NCBI GenBank assembly: GCA_016717285.1
Contig: JADKFU010000004.1
Span: 496,001-560,000 of the forward strand
Reading direction: 5' to 3'
DNA: 64,000 bases
From: Chitinophagaceae bacterium
GTDB taxonomy: Bacteria > Bacteroidota > Bacteroidia > Chitinophagales > UBA10324
The first letter of the stretch is position 1, and the number at the start of each line of letters is the position of its first letter. The notes below the pieces were generated by a model. The model saw nothing but the letters and a program-made list of their open reading frames with translations, searched no databases and had not been told where the DNA came from. This document shows positions 17,515 to 26,215 of this stretch, one piece after another. A program made the translations under genes and the position numbers.

Positions 17515-19107
17515 TCACCTTCTTACCATTATTTTTTCCCGCACATAATCATAGCCAATTTTTGAAAACAAAACATACACTCCGGGCGATAAATCAGAAA
17601 GATCAATGTCAAGAGTTGATTGCGAATCAAGAGTAACAAAATGGTGCTGCACGATCTGTCCCAGCATATTCACCACACGCAAATCCATATCGCCATCAGT
17701 AGGATTTTGAATAAGAATTGTGAGCGGTCCGTCTGTAGGAATTGGTGAAATAGTAAATGAATTTTTGGTAATAGTGCTGATAACGGTAAAACTATTGTCG
17801 GCTGTATCATTAAAAATAAATTCATCCTGCTGATTATTGGGAAGTGAACTCCACGCAATTCCAATATGATCACCTTCACTGGTAAAATATAAGTCGTCAA
17901 AATAAACCGGAGTTGACTGACCTGTTGGAAGACTGCCGTTAAAATGATACACTGCCGGATCCTGGCCGTCAACCTGGTAATACACATCAGCGCTCGTCAG
18001 TAAGTTCGTTCCACGATTGGCAAGCACAACGCCGGGTTTAAAAGAGAGATAATCAATAGTATCACTCGCATAATTGATTTTCGAAACGGAAGCATCATTG
18101 GCAAAATAAACACCCTGACAACCAGCCGGTGAAGTGAGAATACTCAGGCGTGGCCCATTCAGCGAAGCGGTCATCACTGAAGCCTGATCTTTCGTAAACA
18201 TATACATGCAACGGTCATCTGTATAATCCATGTAATTCATAAACATCACGCCGGGAGCAAGGGGAGAACAGATATCCGTCAACGGATAATCAGGGCAGCC
18301 ATAATTGGCATCTGCCTGGTTCGGGGTGTCATCTATATCATCACTGCCACCACAGTCACCACCATCATCGCCCCAGATATGTGACAATCCAAGCCAATGA
18401 CCGACCTCATGTGTACATGTACGGCCTTCATTGTATGGATAAACAACAGTGCCTTGTCGTCCAAAAGCCCGGTACAGCACCACCACACCATCCGTTTTTG
18501 AGTTGCCCGAATTGCCTTGCGGAAGGGTAGCATAGCCTAATACACCACCTCCCAAATTACAAGTCCAGATATTGAGATAATGTTTCGCGGGCCAGGCATC
18601 GTCACCACCTTTATTGGTAAACTTCATGCTGTCGCTTGTCGAAAACAAACTGACGGTCGTGTTGGTGCGGACAATGCCGCTCGTAGAATCGCCGTTCGGA
18701 TCATACGCTGCCAGGCAGAACTGAATCTGACAGTTAGCAGCCAATGGTTTAAAATCATCAGGAATATTTGATGTATCCGCGTTACCAAGCAGGAAATCTT
18801 CATTCAACACATCAATCTGCGATTGTATCTGTTCATCAGAAATATTCTGCGAATTGGTTTTATAAATTACATGTACCACAACGGGAATAGTAATAATGGA
18901 TCGCGTACCACCCGGATTATTTTTGATCCATTCACGCATTTCAAGAGCTGTTTGCTTAATAGCCTGTTTGGTACCAGGCTGCTGTATTTCATATTGCTCC
19001 AGCATTTCCTGAGTTGCGCACCGGATCACATCCTGTGCACCGGCATCCGGAGCGACAAAAAGTTGCATCACCACCAACAACAAAAGTGAAATACGCATCG
19101 GAATCAT
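17515..19107 (-). CDS. secreted M43-type (pappalysin-like) zinc metalloprotease with T9SS sorting domain
   Basis: This 530-residue exported protease has a signal peptide (cleavage near DAGAQ), a pro-like region, then a metzincin catalytic domain with HEVGHWLGLSH (H233, E234, H237, H243) and the Met-turn MNYMDYTDD (M293). The CMYMFTKDQASVM segment is typical of cytophagalysin/pappalysin M43 enzymes. The region 330-440 is a beta-rich linker. The last 85 residues form the type A sorting domain (ISPIPTDGPLTILI through LDIDLSDLSPGVYVLFSKIGYDYVREKIMV), which directs transport across the outer membrane by T9SS. It probably degrades extracellular proteins. No operon partners are apparent. Confidence 0.93.
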   Translation of the reverse strand: MIPMRISLLLLVVMQLFVAPDAGAQDVIRCATQEMLEQYEIQQPGTKQAIKQTALEMREWIKNNPGGTRSIITIPVVVHVIYKTNSQNISDEQIQSQIDVLNEDFLLGNADTSNIPDDFKPLAANCQIQFCLAAYDPNGDSTSGIVRTNTTVSLFSTSDSMKFTNKGGDDAWPAKHYLNIWTCNLGGGVLGYATLPQGNSGNSKTDGVVVLYRAFGRQGTVVYPYNEGRTCTHEVGHWLGLSHIWGDDGGDCGGSDDIDDTPNQADANYGCPDYPLTDICSPLAPGVMFMNYMDYTDDRCMYMFTKDQASVMTASLNGPRLSILTSPAGCQGVYFANDASVSKINYASDTIDYLSFKPGVVLANRGTNLLTSADVYYQVDGQDPAVYHFNGSLPTGQSTPVYFDDLYFTSEGDHIGIAWSSLPNNQQDEFIFNDTADNSFTVISTITKNSFTISPIPTDGPLTILIQNPTDGDMDLRVVNMLGQIVQHHFVTLDSQSTLDIDLSDLSPGVYVLFSKIGYDYVREKIMVRR

Positions 19108-19271
19108 ATCGAAAAATAAGTTGAGTCCCTTTATTATTTGAATTTCAAAAGGAGGGCTAAAGTTACTGTAACCGACTTAACCACCAAATCATTCACCATT
19201 GTTGAAGGTCGAAAGATAACGAACACATTGTTTTTTTTATCTTTCGATGGATTTCCAAACGCAACCCTTCC

Positions 19272-19985
19272 TTGAAAAGTATCATTGCCTATCACAAGTC
19301 CGGCGAATCATCCAAACAGCGCGACTATCGCAATGTTGTGATCACACAAGCTATCCTCGTATCCATTGCTTTATTGCTGGAAGATATGGTGAACCTTTTC
19401 GGTATGGGAGCTGAACGTCAGATGTTCTATTCCGTATTTTTGATGTTGGGAGCGGTTTACTACTATATGTTATGGGACCTTGTGAGAAATTTTGTGCAAC
19501 AACCCGTCCTTGTGTATGGAATTCTGCTATTAATGCTGTTTGGCTTCCTCACACTTTTTATAGCGGAATTTCCATTTGGAAAAATTGTGAATGACCCGTC
19601 ATCTTATCTTATTACAGTGCATACATTGCTGTTTCTCACCGAAATATTTGTGATGTATCATGCTTTCAGGGATGTTTTCCGCAAAGATGAAGTCAGCTAT
19701 GGCAAACTTTGGGGTTCTGTCAGTTTGTTCATCATGATGGCCATTGCATTTGCAAGTATCTATGATATCCTTAGTATACTGCAGCCAGGCAGTTTCGGCA
19801 TTGCCCTTGAACCCGGCTTTCCCAGCTTTTCAGAATCACTTTATTTCAGCGTGGTAACTATTTCCGGTGGTGTTCCCGATTTCTCTGAAGTCAGTCATTT
19901 CATTCGGGATATTGCCGCGCTTGAAGCAGTACTTGGTGCATTGTATCTTGTAATTCTTATCGGTAGAATAATAGCACGGGTGTGA
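19272..19985 (+). CDS. membrane protein with an ion-channel-like pore loop
   Basis: This 237-residue protein has about six hydrophobic helices. The last two flank the sequence SESLYFSVVTISGGVPDFSE (T196 to D203). That is the position and context of the potassium-channel pore helix and filter in Ion_trans_2 proteins (typically SLYFSVVTLTTVGYGD), but the filter TxGYGD is replaced by TISGGVPD. It therefore probably is not a classic K+ channel. It may be a divergent channel or a membrane protein sharing the fold. No in-frame ATG precedes the TTG at 19272, so TTG is the likely start. It ends 46 bp before the DUF5916 gene and may be co-transcribed with it. Confidence 0.65.
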   Translation: MKSIIAYHKSGESSKQRDYRNVVITQAILVSIALLLEDMVNLFGMGAERQMFYSVFLMLGAVYYYMLWDLVRNFVQQPVLVYGILLLMLFGFLTLFIAEFPFGKIVNDPSSYLITVHTLLFLTEIFVMYHAFRDVFRKDEVSYGKLWGSVSLFIMMAIAFASIYDILSILQPGSFGIALEPGFPSFSESLYFSVVTISGGVPDFSEVSHFIRDIAALEAVLGALYLVILIGRIIARV

Positions 19986-20011
19986 AGCAATCATGCTTCC
20001 TGACAAAAAAT

Positions 20012-20019
20012 TAACTTTG
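20012..20019 (+). promoter_or_regulatory. possible -7 box (TAACTTTG) for the DUF5916 gene
   Basis: TAACTTTG matches TAnnTTTG and would start transcription near 20026, six bases before the ATG at 20032. No -33 box is visible. It supports 20032 over the earlier in-frame ATG at 19993. Confidence 0.3.
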
Positions 20020-20031
20020 TCGATTTCTCCA

Positions 20032-22473
20032 ATGCTCCTGAAAAAAACATTCCTTCTTGTCACAGTTTTATCAATACTGTTGATCACTTTGTTACAGGCA
20101 CAGGATCGTAAACCCATTGTTGCTACACGAATAACTGCAGCTCCAAAAATCGACGGACAATTGCATGATGAATGCTGGGATAAAGCCATCCCGTTTTCGG
20201 ATTTTATTGAGGGCACTCCCGCTTTCGGTGCACCCGCCAAAAATCGCACGGAAGTAATGGTGGTGTATGACAACGAAGCCATCTACGTTGCTGCCAGATG
20301 TTTTATGCCACGCGACAGTATCTGGATGCAACTTACACAACGCGACGACATCTTTGAATCCACCGACGCCATCGCTTTTGCTTTTGATACTTACCATGAT
20401 GGTCAGAATGCCCTTGGCTTTGGCGTCACACCTCGAAATGTGCAGGGAGATTTTAAGTTGATCCTGAATTCAGACGATGATTTTTCCTGGGATGCAGTAT
20501 GGGACAGCAAGGTGTATATAGCAGATGACGGTTGGTATTCGGAAATGAAAATTCCGTATTCAGCATTGCGCTTTCCTAAAGTGAATATTCAGGATTGGAC
20601 CGTAGATTTTTACCGCATTGTCCGCAGCACCCGGTATGAATATCATTCCGCAGGCATTAATCCTGAAGAAAACGGCATCGTATCGCAGTTTCAACCACTA
20701 GTCGGCGTTGCTGATATTGAGCCGCCATTACGTCTGTCACTATCGCCATATGCAACACTGTATGCAAATCTTTACAAAGATAAACTCAATAACATTTCGC
20801 AAAGCAACCTCGACTTCAAAGGAGGCATGGATCTGAAGTGGGGCATCAATGAAAGCTTTACGCTTGATGCCACGCTGATTCCTGATTTCGGACAAGTGCA
20901 ATCAGATAATATCATCTATAACCTCTCTGCCCTGGAAGTGCAGTATGATGAAAACCGTTCTTTCTTTACAGAAGGAACTGAATTGTTCGCGAAGGCGGAA
21001 TTGTTTTACTCCAGGCGTATTGGTTTTGTTTCCGACTACTATTCAACACATGAAGACACTTCCGTAACGGTAGAAAATCCTCCCCTTAATTCACGTTTGC
21101 TGAATGCAACCAAAATCTCCGGACGCAATAATCATGGTTTAGGCATTGGTGTGTTCAATGCCGTAACCGGAAATACCTATGCACCCGCCACCAACATCGA
21201 AGGCGAAACGAAAGATGTTTTGTATGACCCGCTCACTAATTTTAATGTGCTGGTTTTTGACCAGGCACTTAAAAACAACAGCTATCTAACTTTTACAAAT
21301 ACCAATGTACTGCGTGACTCAAAAGGAAGAAATGCCAACGTCGCCAATGTGATGACCTACATCGCTGATAAAAAACAGCACTATGCCGGCTTCGGATATC
21401 TTGCAGTCAGCACATTGATGAATAAAAATGCAGACAATAGTGATATTGATTTCACCAATGGCTATTTATACCGCTTATCCTTCAAAAAAATTTCCGGCAA
21501 CTTCACTTACGAACTTTCTCACATCGCCATCAGCAAGGAGTATGATCCCAACGATCTCGGCTACCTTGCCATCAGCAATCAGAATGCGGAAGAGGCTTAT
21601 TTGAATTACGATATCTACAAACCCTTCGGGAAGTTTCTTGAATTGCATACAGAAAACCAGTTGAGCTACAGCTACCGGAACAACGATGGTGCCTATACGG
21701 AAGCAGCCTTCCATGGCAGTTATTTCATGCTTACCAGGAAATACTTTGGATTTTTCTCTTATTACTATTTAGCCCCCTTTGGGTTGCACGATTATTATGA
21801 ACCTCGTGTGCAGGACCGCTATTACGCTGTTCCTTCCATCTATGAATTGGGCGCAGGCATCAGCACTGATTACAGGAAACATTTTGCACTCGACATAGAA
21901 GGTGGCCCTGCGATCGGGAATGAACCGGGCCGCATCAAATACCGCTGGCAGGTAACGCCACGTATCCGCATCGGCGATAAAATTTTATTGATTCCGCAAA
22001 ACGAAACACATTTGTATTACAATGATGTTGGCTTTGTTGATATTGATTCTGCCGGCAATATTATTTTCGGAAGAAGAGATATCAAAGAATATGATACCAA
22101 CCTTACTGGCAATTACATCTTCAACAGCAATATGTCCGTCGGATTGAAATTCCGGTATTATTCTCAAAAAGGAACGTATGATCAATTCTATACACTGGAG
22201 CAGGATGGTTCACTCGGAACAAGTAATTATCATGAAAACAGTGATTACAATTTCAATGCGTGGAACATCGATTTAAATTTCACGTGGTGGTTCCTTCCGG
22301 GAAGTGAAATTAATATTGTCTGGAAAAATTCCATCATCGGCTTCGACGATCAGGCCACCTTAAATTATATCGAAAACCTCGATCATACTTTTGATTTTCC
22401 GCGCAATAATAATATTTCCATCCGCATCAAATATTATCTGGATTATCAGGATGTGAAACGGTGGGTGAAGTGA
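20032..22473 (+). CDS. DUF5916 outer-membrane-type protein with N-terminal CBM9-like domain
   Basis: This 813-residue exported protein starts with a signal peptide (MLLKKTFLLVTVLSILLITLLQAQ). Residues of about 25-210 form a carbohydrate-binding family 9-like beta-sandwich (APKIDGQLHDECWDKAI, VYDNEAIYVAARCFMP, SFDTYHDG-like AFDTYHDGQNALGF). The remaining 590 residues are the DUF5916 region (ESFTLDATLIPDFGQVQSD, YDENRSFFTEGTELF, SRRIGF) rich in alternating aromatic strands and ending in IRIKYYLDYQDVKRWVK, like an outer-membrane beta-barrel. These proteins are common in Bacteroidota, and their substrate is unknown. A start at 19993 would add 13 residues before the signal peptide. Confidence 0.9.
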   Translation: MLLKKTFLLVTVLSILLITLLQAQDRKPIVATRITAAPKIDGQLHDECWDKAIPFSDFIEGTPAFGAPAKNRTEVMVVYDNEAIYVAARCFMPRDSIWMQLTQRDDIFESTDAIAFAFDTYHDGQNALGFGVTPRNVQGDFKLILNSDDDFSWDAVWDSKVYIADDGWYSEMKIPYSALRFPKVNIQDWTVDFYRIVRSTRYEYHSAGINPEENGIVSQFQPLVGVADIEPPLRLSLSPYATLYANLYKDKLNNISQSNLDFKGGMDLKWGINESFTLDATLIPDFGQVQSDNIIYNLSALEVQYDENRSFFTEGTELFAKAELFYSRRIGFVSDYYSTHEDTSVTVENPPLNSRLLNATKISGRNNHGLGIGVFNAVTGNTYAPATNIEGETKDVLYDPLTNFNVLVFDQALKNNSYLTFTNTNVLRDSKGRNANVANVMTYIADKKQHYAGFGYLAVSTLMNKNADNSDIDFTNGYLYRLSFKKISGNFTYELSHIAISKEYDPNDLGYLAISNQNAEEAYLNYDIYKPFGKFLELHTENQLSYSYRNNDGAYTEAAFHGSYFMLTRKYFGFFSYYYLAPFGLHDYYEPRVQDRYYAVPSIYELGAGISTDYRKHFALDIEGGPAIGNEPGRIKYRWQVTPRIRIGDKILLIPQNETHLYYNDVGFVDIDSAGNIIFGRRDIKEYDTNLTGNYIFNSNMSVGLKFRYYSQKGTYDQFYTLEQDGSLGTSNYHENSDYNFNAWNIDLNFTWWFLPGSEINIVWKNSIIGFDDQATLNYIENLDHTFDFPRNNNISIRIKYYLDYQDVKRWVK

Positions 22474-22532
22474 TTCGGGAGTGTTTGGGGTTGAGGAGCT
22501 AAGTGTTGCATTGCTTCATTACTTAATTGTTT

Positions 22533-22695
22533 AATTGTTGCGGCGAAGCCGTGGATTTGGCTATTGAGGTCAATCAATGACAGCATTGTTTGAAGTGCGT
22601 TCGCAAACATAGGAGGACGGTAGATTGGAGCGATTTCGCGATTCAACAGATGACTTTGATGGATGCCCATCAACTCCGGCTTCGCCGCAACAATT
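22533..22695. repeat. 163-bp element bounded by 19-bp inverted repeats
   Basis: The left arm AATTGTTGCGGCGAAGCCG (22533-22551) is repeated exactly in inverse at 22677-22695. It fills the gap between two convergent genes and could be a MITE-like remnant or a long bidirectional terminator. The interior has no convincing gene. Confidence 0.6.
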
Positions 22696-22726
22696 CAGCA
22701 GTTTAGCCATGTAACAATTAAACAGG

Positions 22727-23230
22727 TCAATCAACCTTTGCCGCGTTCTTTCTCCTGGCAGTCACCAATTTATCAATCAACACCAATCCCAACACCACAT
22801 TCACTGCTAAGAAGAATAATGTAAATGCAGGATTTTCTAAAAACGACCAATTGACTGCAGGCATGGACATTTCAGGAAGCTCAAAACTTTGAGAAGCGCT
22901 CCAGTCCATTTTGCTGATTGCATAAGCCAGCATTCCTCCGATAGTGAGTACGAAAAATGCCGCGATCGAGTAAATAATCCGGTGGTCCACTTTTGTTTTT
23001 AAAGTGGATGGATGTGGCCCGGCGAGCACCTGTTCCATCACACGGTTCTTAAAACCCATTCCCGGTTCATCCAATTCAACAGACTTTAGTTGCTGATGCA
23101 AGGAGAGTAACTCATCATATTTTCTCCTGATAGTTGTATCTGATTGCAACAACTGGCTGATGGTGTTGCGCTCTTCCGGCGAACAAAGGCCATCAATGTA
23201 ATCCCACAAACGATCTTCCATGTTCATCAT
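22727..23230 (-). CDS. anti-sigma factor-like membrane protein
   Basis: This 167-residue protein is encoded with a 4-base overlap (ATGA) after an ECF sigma gene, the standard layout for a cognate anti-sigma factor. Its N-terminal 70 residues (DRLWDYIDGLCSPEERNTISQLL, IRRKYDELLSLHQQL) resemble the zinc-less anti-sigma domain of Bacteroidota regulators. Two membrane helices follow at about 84-104 and 136-157 with a short external loop between them. I infer that it holds the sigma factor at the inner membrane until a signal is sensed. There is no HxxxCxxC zinc motif. The release mechanism is unknown. Confidence 0.78.
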   Translation of the reverse strand: MMNMEDRLWDYIDGLCSPEERNTISQLLQSDTTIRRKYDELLSLHQQLKSVELDEPGMGFKNRVMEQVLAGPHPSTLKTKVDHRIIYSIAAFFVLTIGGMLAYAISKMDWSASQSFELPEMSMPAVNWSFLENPAFTLFFLAVNVVLGLVLIDKLVTARRKNAAKVD

Positions 23231-23811
23231 CTTACCAGATCTTTTACTTCATGTTTTAAAATCAATTCCAGCTTGCCGCGCAGCCGTTGCCTGGCGCGAT
23301 GCAATTTAACTTTAACGGTATTCGCTTCATAACCGGTGGCCGTTGCAATTTCTTCCAGCGATTGTTCGCCCTTGTAAAACAAAGTTATGATAACGGCATC
23401 ATCCGGCAATAACATGTCAATAGCCTTTTCAAGGTATTCAGATCTTGATTTTTCTTCCACCAGATTTGCTTTCATATCCGATGCCGTGTCTTCCACCTGT
23501 AAATAAGTTGTTTCATCATCAATCGAACTTACCTCCAGTTTCTTCTTCCTCAAAAAAGTCATGGAAGTATGGTACACAATGCCATACAACCAGGTTGTAA
23601 ACTTCGAAGTCCGCTGAAATGCTGCCAATGAACGGTACGCTTTTACAAAACAATCCTGCGCTATTTCTTCCGCGTCTTCACGGCTTTTTGTAAAACGCAG
23701 GGCCAATGAAAAAACATAGCGCTGATGACGGCTCACCAATTCAGAAAACGCCGCTGCCGTTCCCGACAGCACCTCGTCTATAAGCTCTAAATCGGTTTGG
23801 TTATCTCTCAT
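23227..23811 (-). CDS. ECF-family RNA polymerase sigma factor
   Basis: This 194-residue sigma-70 family factor has region 2 at about residues 20-90 (FSELVSRHQRYVFSLALRFTKSREDAEEIAQDCFVKAYRSL, then FTTWLYGIVYHTSMTFLRKKK) and region 4 at about 130-185 (MLLPDDAVIITLFYKGEQSLEEIATATGYEANTVKVKLHRARQRL). Length and domain order match SigW/RpoE-like ECF factors. It overlaps the anti-sigma gene by 4 bases. An AGGTGTAACCT -35-type element lies in front of both this gene and the divergent DUF6249 gene, so it probably controls its own transcription. Transcription would begin close to the start codon, giving a very short leader. Confidence 0.95.
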   Translation of the reverse strand: MRDNQTDLELIDEVLSGTAAAFSELVSRHQRYVFSLALRFTKSREDAEEIAQDCFVKAYRSLAAFQRTSKFTTWLYGIVYHTSMTFLRKKKLEVSSIDDETTYLQVEDTASDMKANLVEEKSRSEYLEKAIDMLLPDDAVIITLFYKGEQSLEEIATATGYEANTVKVKLHRARQRLRGKLELILKHEVKDLVR

Positions 23812-23821
23812 GAGCTAACGA

Positions 23822-23851
23822 TTAGACTACACATGCACCTCACAGGTTACA
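23822..23851 (-). promoter_or_regulatory. predicted ECF-dependent promoter of the sigma/anti-sigma operon
   Basis: On the minus strand TGTAACC (-35, 23845-23851) is followed by exactly 17 bases and GTCTAA (-10, 23822-23827). The 11-base core AGGTGTAACCT is identical to that of the divergent promoter at 24002. The predicted start lies only a few bases before the ATG at 23811. Confidence 0.65.
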
Positions 23852-24001
23852 CCTCGAATCAGAATAATCCTAAAAGCATTTAATATTTGAAGATAAGCAA
23901 TTACCAGAGAGCATGGTAAAACCCGGAGATTAATTTTGCGGCGCTCGTGCTCCTATATATAAAGAGCAATTCCCCTGGAAATGATTTTTTTTCAAAACAG
24001 G

Positions 24002-24031
24002 TGTAACCTCATTTGAAAACAGGTAGTCGTA
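24002..24031 (+). promoter_or_regulatory. predicted ECF-dependent promoter of the DUF6249 gene
   Basis: TGTAACC (24002-24008), a 17-base spacer and GTCGTA (24026-24031) match the promoter facing the sigma gene in sequence and spacing (both spacers also end in GTA or TA before GTC). The predicted leader to the ATG at 24083 is about 45 bases. Confidence 0.65.
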
Positions 24032-24082
24032 TGTGGTATTACAAACGTAAACAACTTCTTTTAACCTTAAATCAATTTAATC

Positions 24083-24427
24083 ATGGATCCGGTAATGATT
24101 CCCATTTTAATTCCGCTTGGCGCTTTCGCAATGATCTTTGGGCTTCGCTATTTTGACAACAAAGAGCGCATGTCGATGATAGAAAAAGGTATGGATCCGG
24201 GCCTTCGCCGCAGAAAGCCTGTAAGTCCGCTGGCCTCACTTAAATGGGGACTGGTATTATTAGGTGTTGGCCTCGGATTAGTAATCGCATACTGGCTTAC
24301 TTCCTATGTGCTTCACACCATGCAAGGCGAAGCAGTACCCATCTACTTCGGTTCGATCTCCATCTTCGGAGGCCTGGGATTAATTACGAGTTACTTCTTC
24401 GAAAAGAAAGAACCTCAGGATAGGTAA
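24083..24427 (+). CDS. DUF6249-type small membrane protein, likely target of the adjacent ECF sigma factor
   Basis: This 114-residue protein has three hydrophobic helices (about residues 5-20, 50-75 and 88-107), with the conserved DNKERMSMIEKGMDP segment between the first two. That IEKGMDP motif is characteristic of DUF6249 proteins, which in Bacteroidota are often encoded next to ECF sigma/anti-sigma pairs. The gene diverges from such a pair here and carries the same promoter type, so I infer it belongs to that regulon. Biochemical function is unknown. Confidence 0.82.
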   Translation: MDPVMIPILIPLGAFAMIFGLRYFDNKERMSMIEKGMDPGLRRRKPVSPLASLKWGLVLLGVGLGLVIAYWLTSYVLHTMQGEAVPIYFGSISIFGGLGLITSYFFEKKEPQDR

Positions 24428-24572
24428 CAAAACATTCATTCCAACAGATTACTGCAAAACAGTTTGGGTCAAATGGCCTGAACTTTTTGCATTATTAATC
24501 CATTTAACTGCAGCTGTTATCTGACAGATGTCCTGCTTTTTCAATAGTTTTAGTACAATTAGTACAAATTGA

Positions 24573-25169
24573 ATGGAATTGAAGAACTGGTTTTTTGCAT
24601 TGCTTACATTTCTTATCGTTCAGAATACCTGTGCGCAAACCACTGTATTAACGCAGTTCACCGGAATTCAGCAAGACGCAACTATTCAATTGTCTTTTAC
24701 TATTAAAGGTGGAAATACCTGTCTTGGAACTGAAATTCAAAGATCGCCTGATAGTATTCATTTCGAAACTATTGGCATGATTGCCGGCATTTGCGGAAGT
24801 AATGATAAAGATGAAACGTACACTTTTACAGATGAAAATCCACTGACCAATCAGCACAACTTTTACCGGTTGGTTTTGGGTCAATTAGGAGTTACGGATC
24901 ACATCAAAGTTTTCTACGTGAATTATGGCAATAGCCTGTTGATATTTCCGAATCCGGTTACTCTAAGCTCAATGTGTTATTTTGAGAATGATAATAATGA
25001 ACTCGCTGAGCTTCGCATTTTTAATGTATACGGCATATTGGAATCTTCCATTGTCACTCGTGATGCTGCTGTTAGTCTCCAATCAAATGATCTTTCTGCA
25101 GGAACTTATATAATAACATTAACGCAGGATGGAATAATCCGCCATTCGCGGAAGTTTATAGTTCAATAA
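24573..25169 (+). CDS. small secreted protein with T9SS type A sorting domain
   Basis: This 198-residue protein has a signal peptide (MELKNWFFALLTFLIVQNTCAQ), one fibronectin-like unit (IQLSFTIKGGNTCLGTEIQRSPDSIHFETIG, then NFYRLVLGQLG) and a C-terminal sorting domain starting at LLIFPNPV (about residue 127) and ending in DLSAGTYIITLTQDGIIRHSRKFIV. It is almost only a delivery module with one small domain, so it may be a minimal surface protein or a remnant of a larger one. The tandem ATTAGTACAA-type repeat just before the start may be regulatory. Function unknown. Confidence 0.8.
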   Translation: MELKNWFFALLTFLIVQNTCAQTTVLTQFTGIQQDATIQLSFTIKGGNTCLGTEIQRSPDSIHFETIGMIAGICGSNDKDETYTFTDENPLTNQHNFYRLVLGQLGVTDHIKVFYVNYGNSLLIFPNPVTLSSMCYFENDNNELAELRIFNVYGILESSIVTRDAAVSLQSNDLSAGTYIITLTQDGIIRHSRKFIVQ

Positions 25170-25207
25170 TTTGCAAGTTCAATTTTCTGAAATGCAATAT
25201 TACCTGC

Positions 25208-25516
25208 CTAGAAATGATCTGATTGCGCACGTTCAATCAATCCCACGCTCCACGCCTCTGCTTTTTCTGAAAACAAAAGTTTAGATCTTGTCCACGTAGA
25301 TTTAAAGAAGTCAGAGAAGCGATAATGATCGAGGAAATGTTCATCCTCCCAGGTGCTGTAGGTGAAGAAAATATGAGGAGCATGTAAATCCTGCAACAAT
25401 TCTACATGGTGACAGCCATCAAAAGAAGCAATGGTTTGCTTTACATCTTTGAATATTTCCAGGAATGCATCAATCTTATCGGGCTGAAGGGTAATCTTAA
25501 CCAATCGGGTAATCAT
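25208..25516 (-). CDS. antibiotic biosynthesis monooxygenase (ABM/YgiN-like) domain protein
   Basis: This 102-residue protein has the dimeric alpha/beta-barrel ABM fold: MITRLVKITLQPDKIDAFLEIFKDVKQTIASFDGCHHVELLQD, then IFFTYSTWEDEHFLDHYRFSDFFKSTW. The GC-H-ELLQD and W-DE---L--Y--S--F pattern is typical of YgiN-like quinol monooxygenases and related Bacteroidota proteins. Substrate unknown. It is transcribed away from the DUF3127 gene and ends close to the end of the preceding T9SS gene. Confidence 0.85.
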   Translation of the reverse strand: MITRLVKITLQPDKIDAFLEIFKDVKQTIASFDGCHHVELLQDLHAPHIFFTYSTWEDEHFLDHYRFSDFFKSTWTRSKLLFSEKAEAWSVGLIERAQSDHF

Positions 25517-25622
25517 GCTGAATGTGTTTTGAAAATCGTGAAACGAAGTTAGCTACAAACGCCGCAAAAATTTAAAATCGGATGTTAATTTTCATCTACT
25601 GAAAATCACTTCGAATATTCGG

Positions 25623-25630
25623 TATCTTTG
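25623..25630 (+). promoter_or_regulatory. Bacteroidota -7 box (TATCTTTG) upstream of the DUF3127 gene
   Basis: TATCTTTG matches TAnnTTTG and predicts a start near 25637 with a long leader of about 130 bases before the ATG at 25766. The -33 box is not clear. Confidence 0.35.
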
Positions 25631-25765
25631 GGCAATTGTTTTGTGTCGCTTAGCAGGAAGAAATAGTCAACGGTAGCTTCTTAAAAGCAGCAGGTTTCAT
25701 CAAGACTGAAAAGCGACTCCATCAGGAAATTAAAACTCTCATTTTAACCCTTTACAATAACTAAC

Positions 25766-26137
25766 ATGGCATTAGAAATCATCGGAAAATTAGTACAGAT
25801 ACTTCCCGAACAAACCGGCTCGGGACAAAACGGCCCCTGGACCAAACAAAATTTTGTGATTGAAACACAGGAGCAATTTCCCAAGAAAGTCTGCATCGTT
25901 TGCTGGAATGATAAAGTGGAAGCTTTGAAGCAATTAAAAACCGGCGATGAATTAAAGGTGGCCATCAATATCGAATCGCGCGAATACAACGGCAAGTGGT
26001 ACACCGATGTGAAAGCATGGAAGGTAGAACCGGTAACAGGTGGAAGCGGAAAAAATTCATCTGGTGATTATCCGCCCGATCGCGAAGCAAATTATAGCCA
26101 GGCACCTCCGGAGATGAAGGATGACTTGCCGTTTTGA
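25766..26137 (+). CDS. DUF3127 OB-fold protein, likely single-stranded DNA-binding type
   Basis: This 123-residue protein matches DUF3127 (GKLVQILPEQTGSGQNGPWTKQNFVIETQEQFPKKVCIVCWNDKVE), a Bacteroidota OB-fold family. It ends in an acidic, disordered tail finishing MKDDLPF, which closely resembles the C-terminal tip of bacterial SSB proteins (DDDIPF) that recruits repair and replication enzymes. I infer a role in single-stranded DNA handling. The reverse-complement strand has no gene here. It converges with bshA. There is no evidence for a paired repair gene nearby. Confidence 0.88.
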   Translation: MALEIIGKLVQILPEQTGSGQNGPWTKQNFVIETQEQFPKKVCIVCWNDKVEALKQLKTGDELKVAINIESREYNGKWYTDVKAWKVEPVTGGSGKNSSGDYPPDREANYSQAPPEMKDDLPF

Positions 26138-26215
26138 GTTTGTAGTTTTATGAAAGTAAAAGATCGCGTTGTTCGTTTTCTCCGGAAAGCTCAGGGTACG
26201 TCGCGAATGAGCAAT

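Noticed and set aside
22446..22673. Minus-strand frame of 75 residues in the inverted-repeat block
   Set aside because: It lies mostly within the 22533-22695 repeat block and overlaps the 3' end of the DUF5916 gene; no family features.
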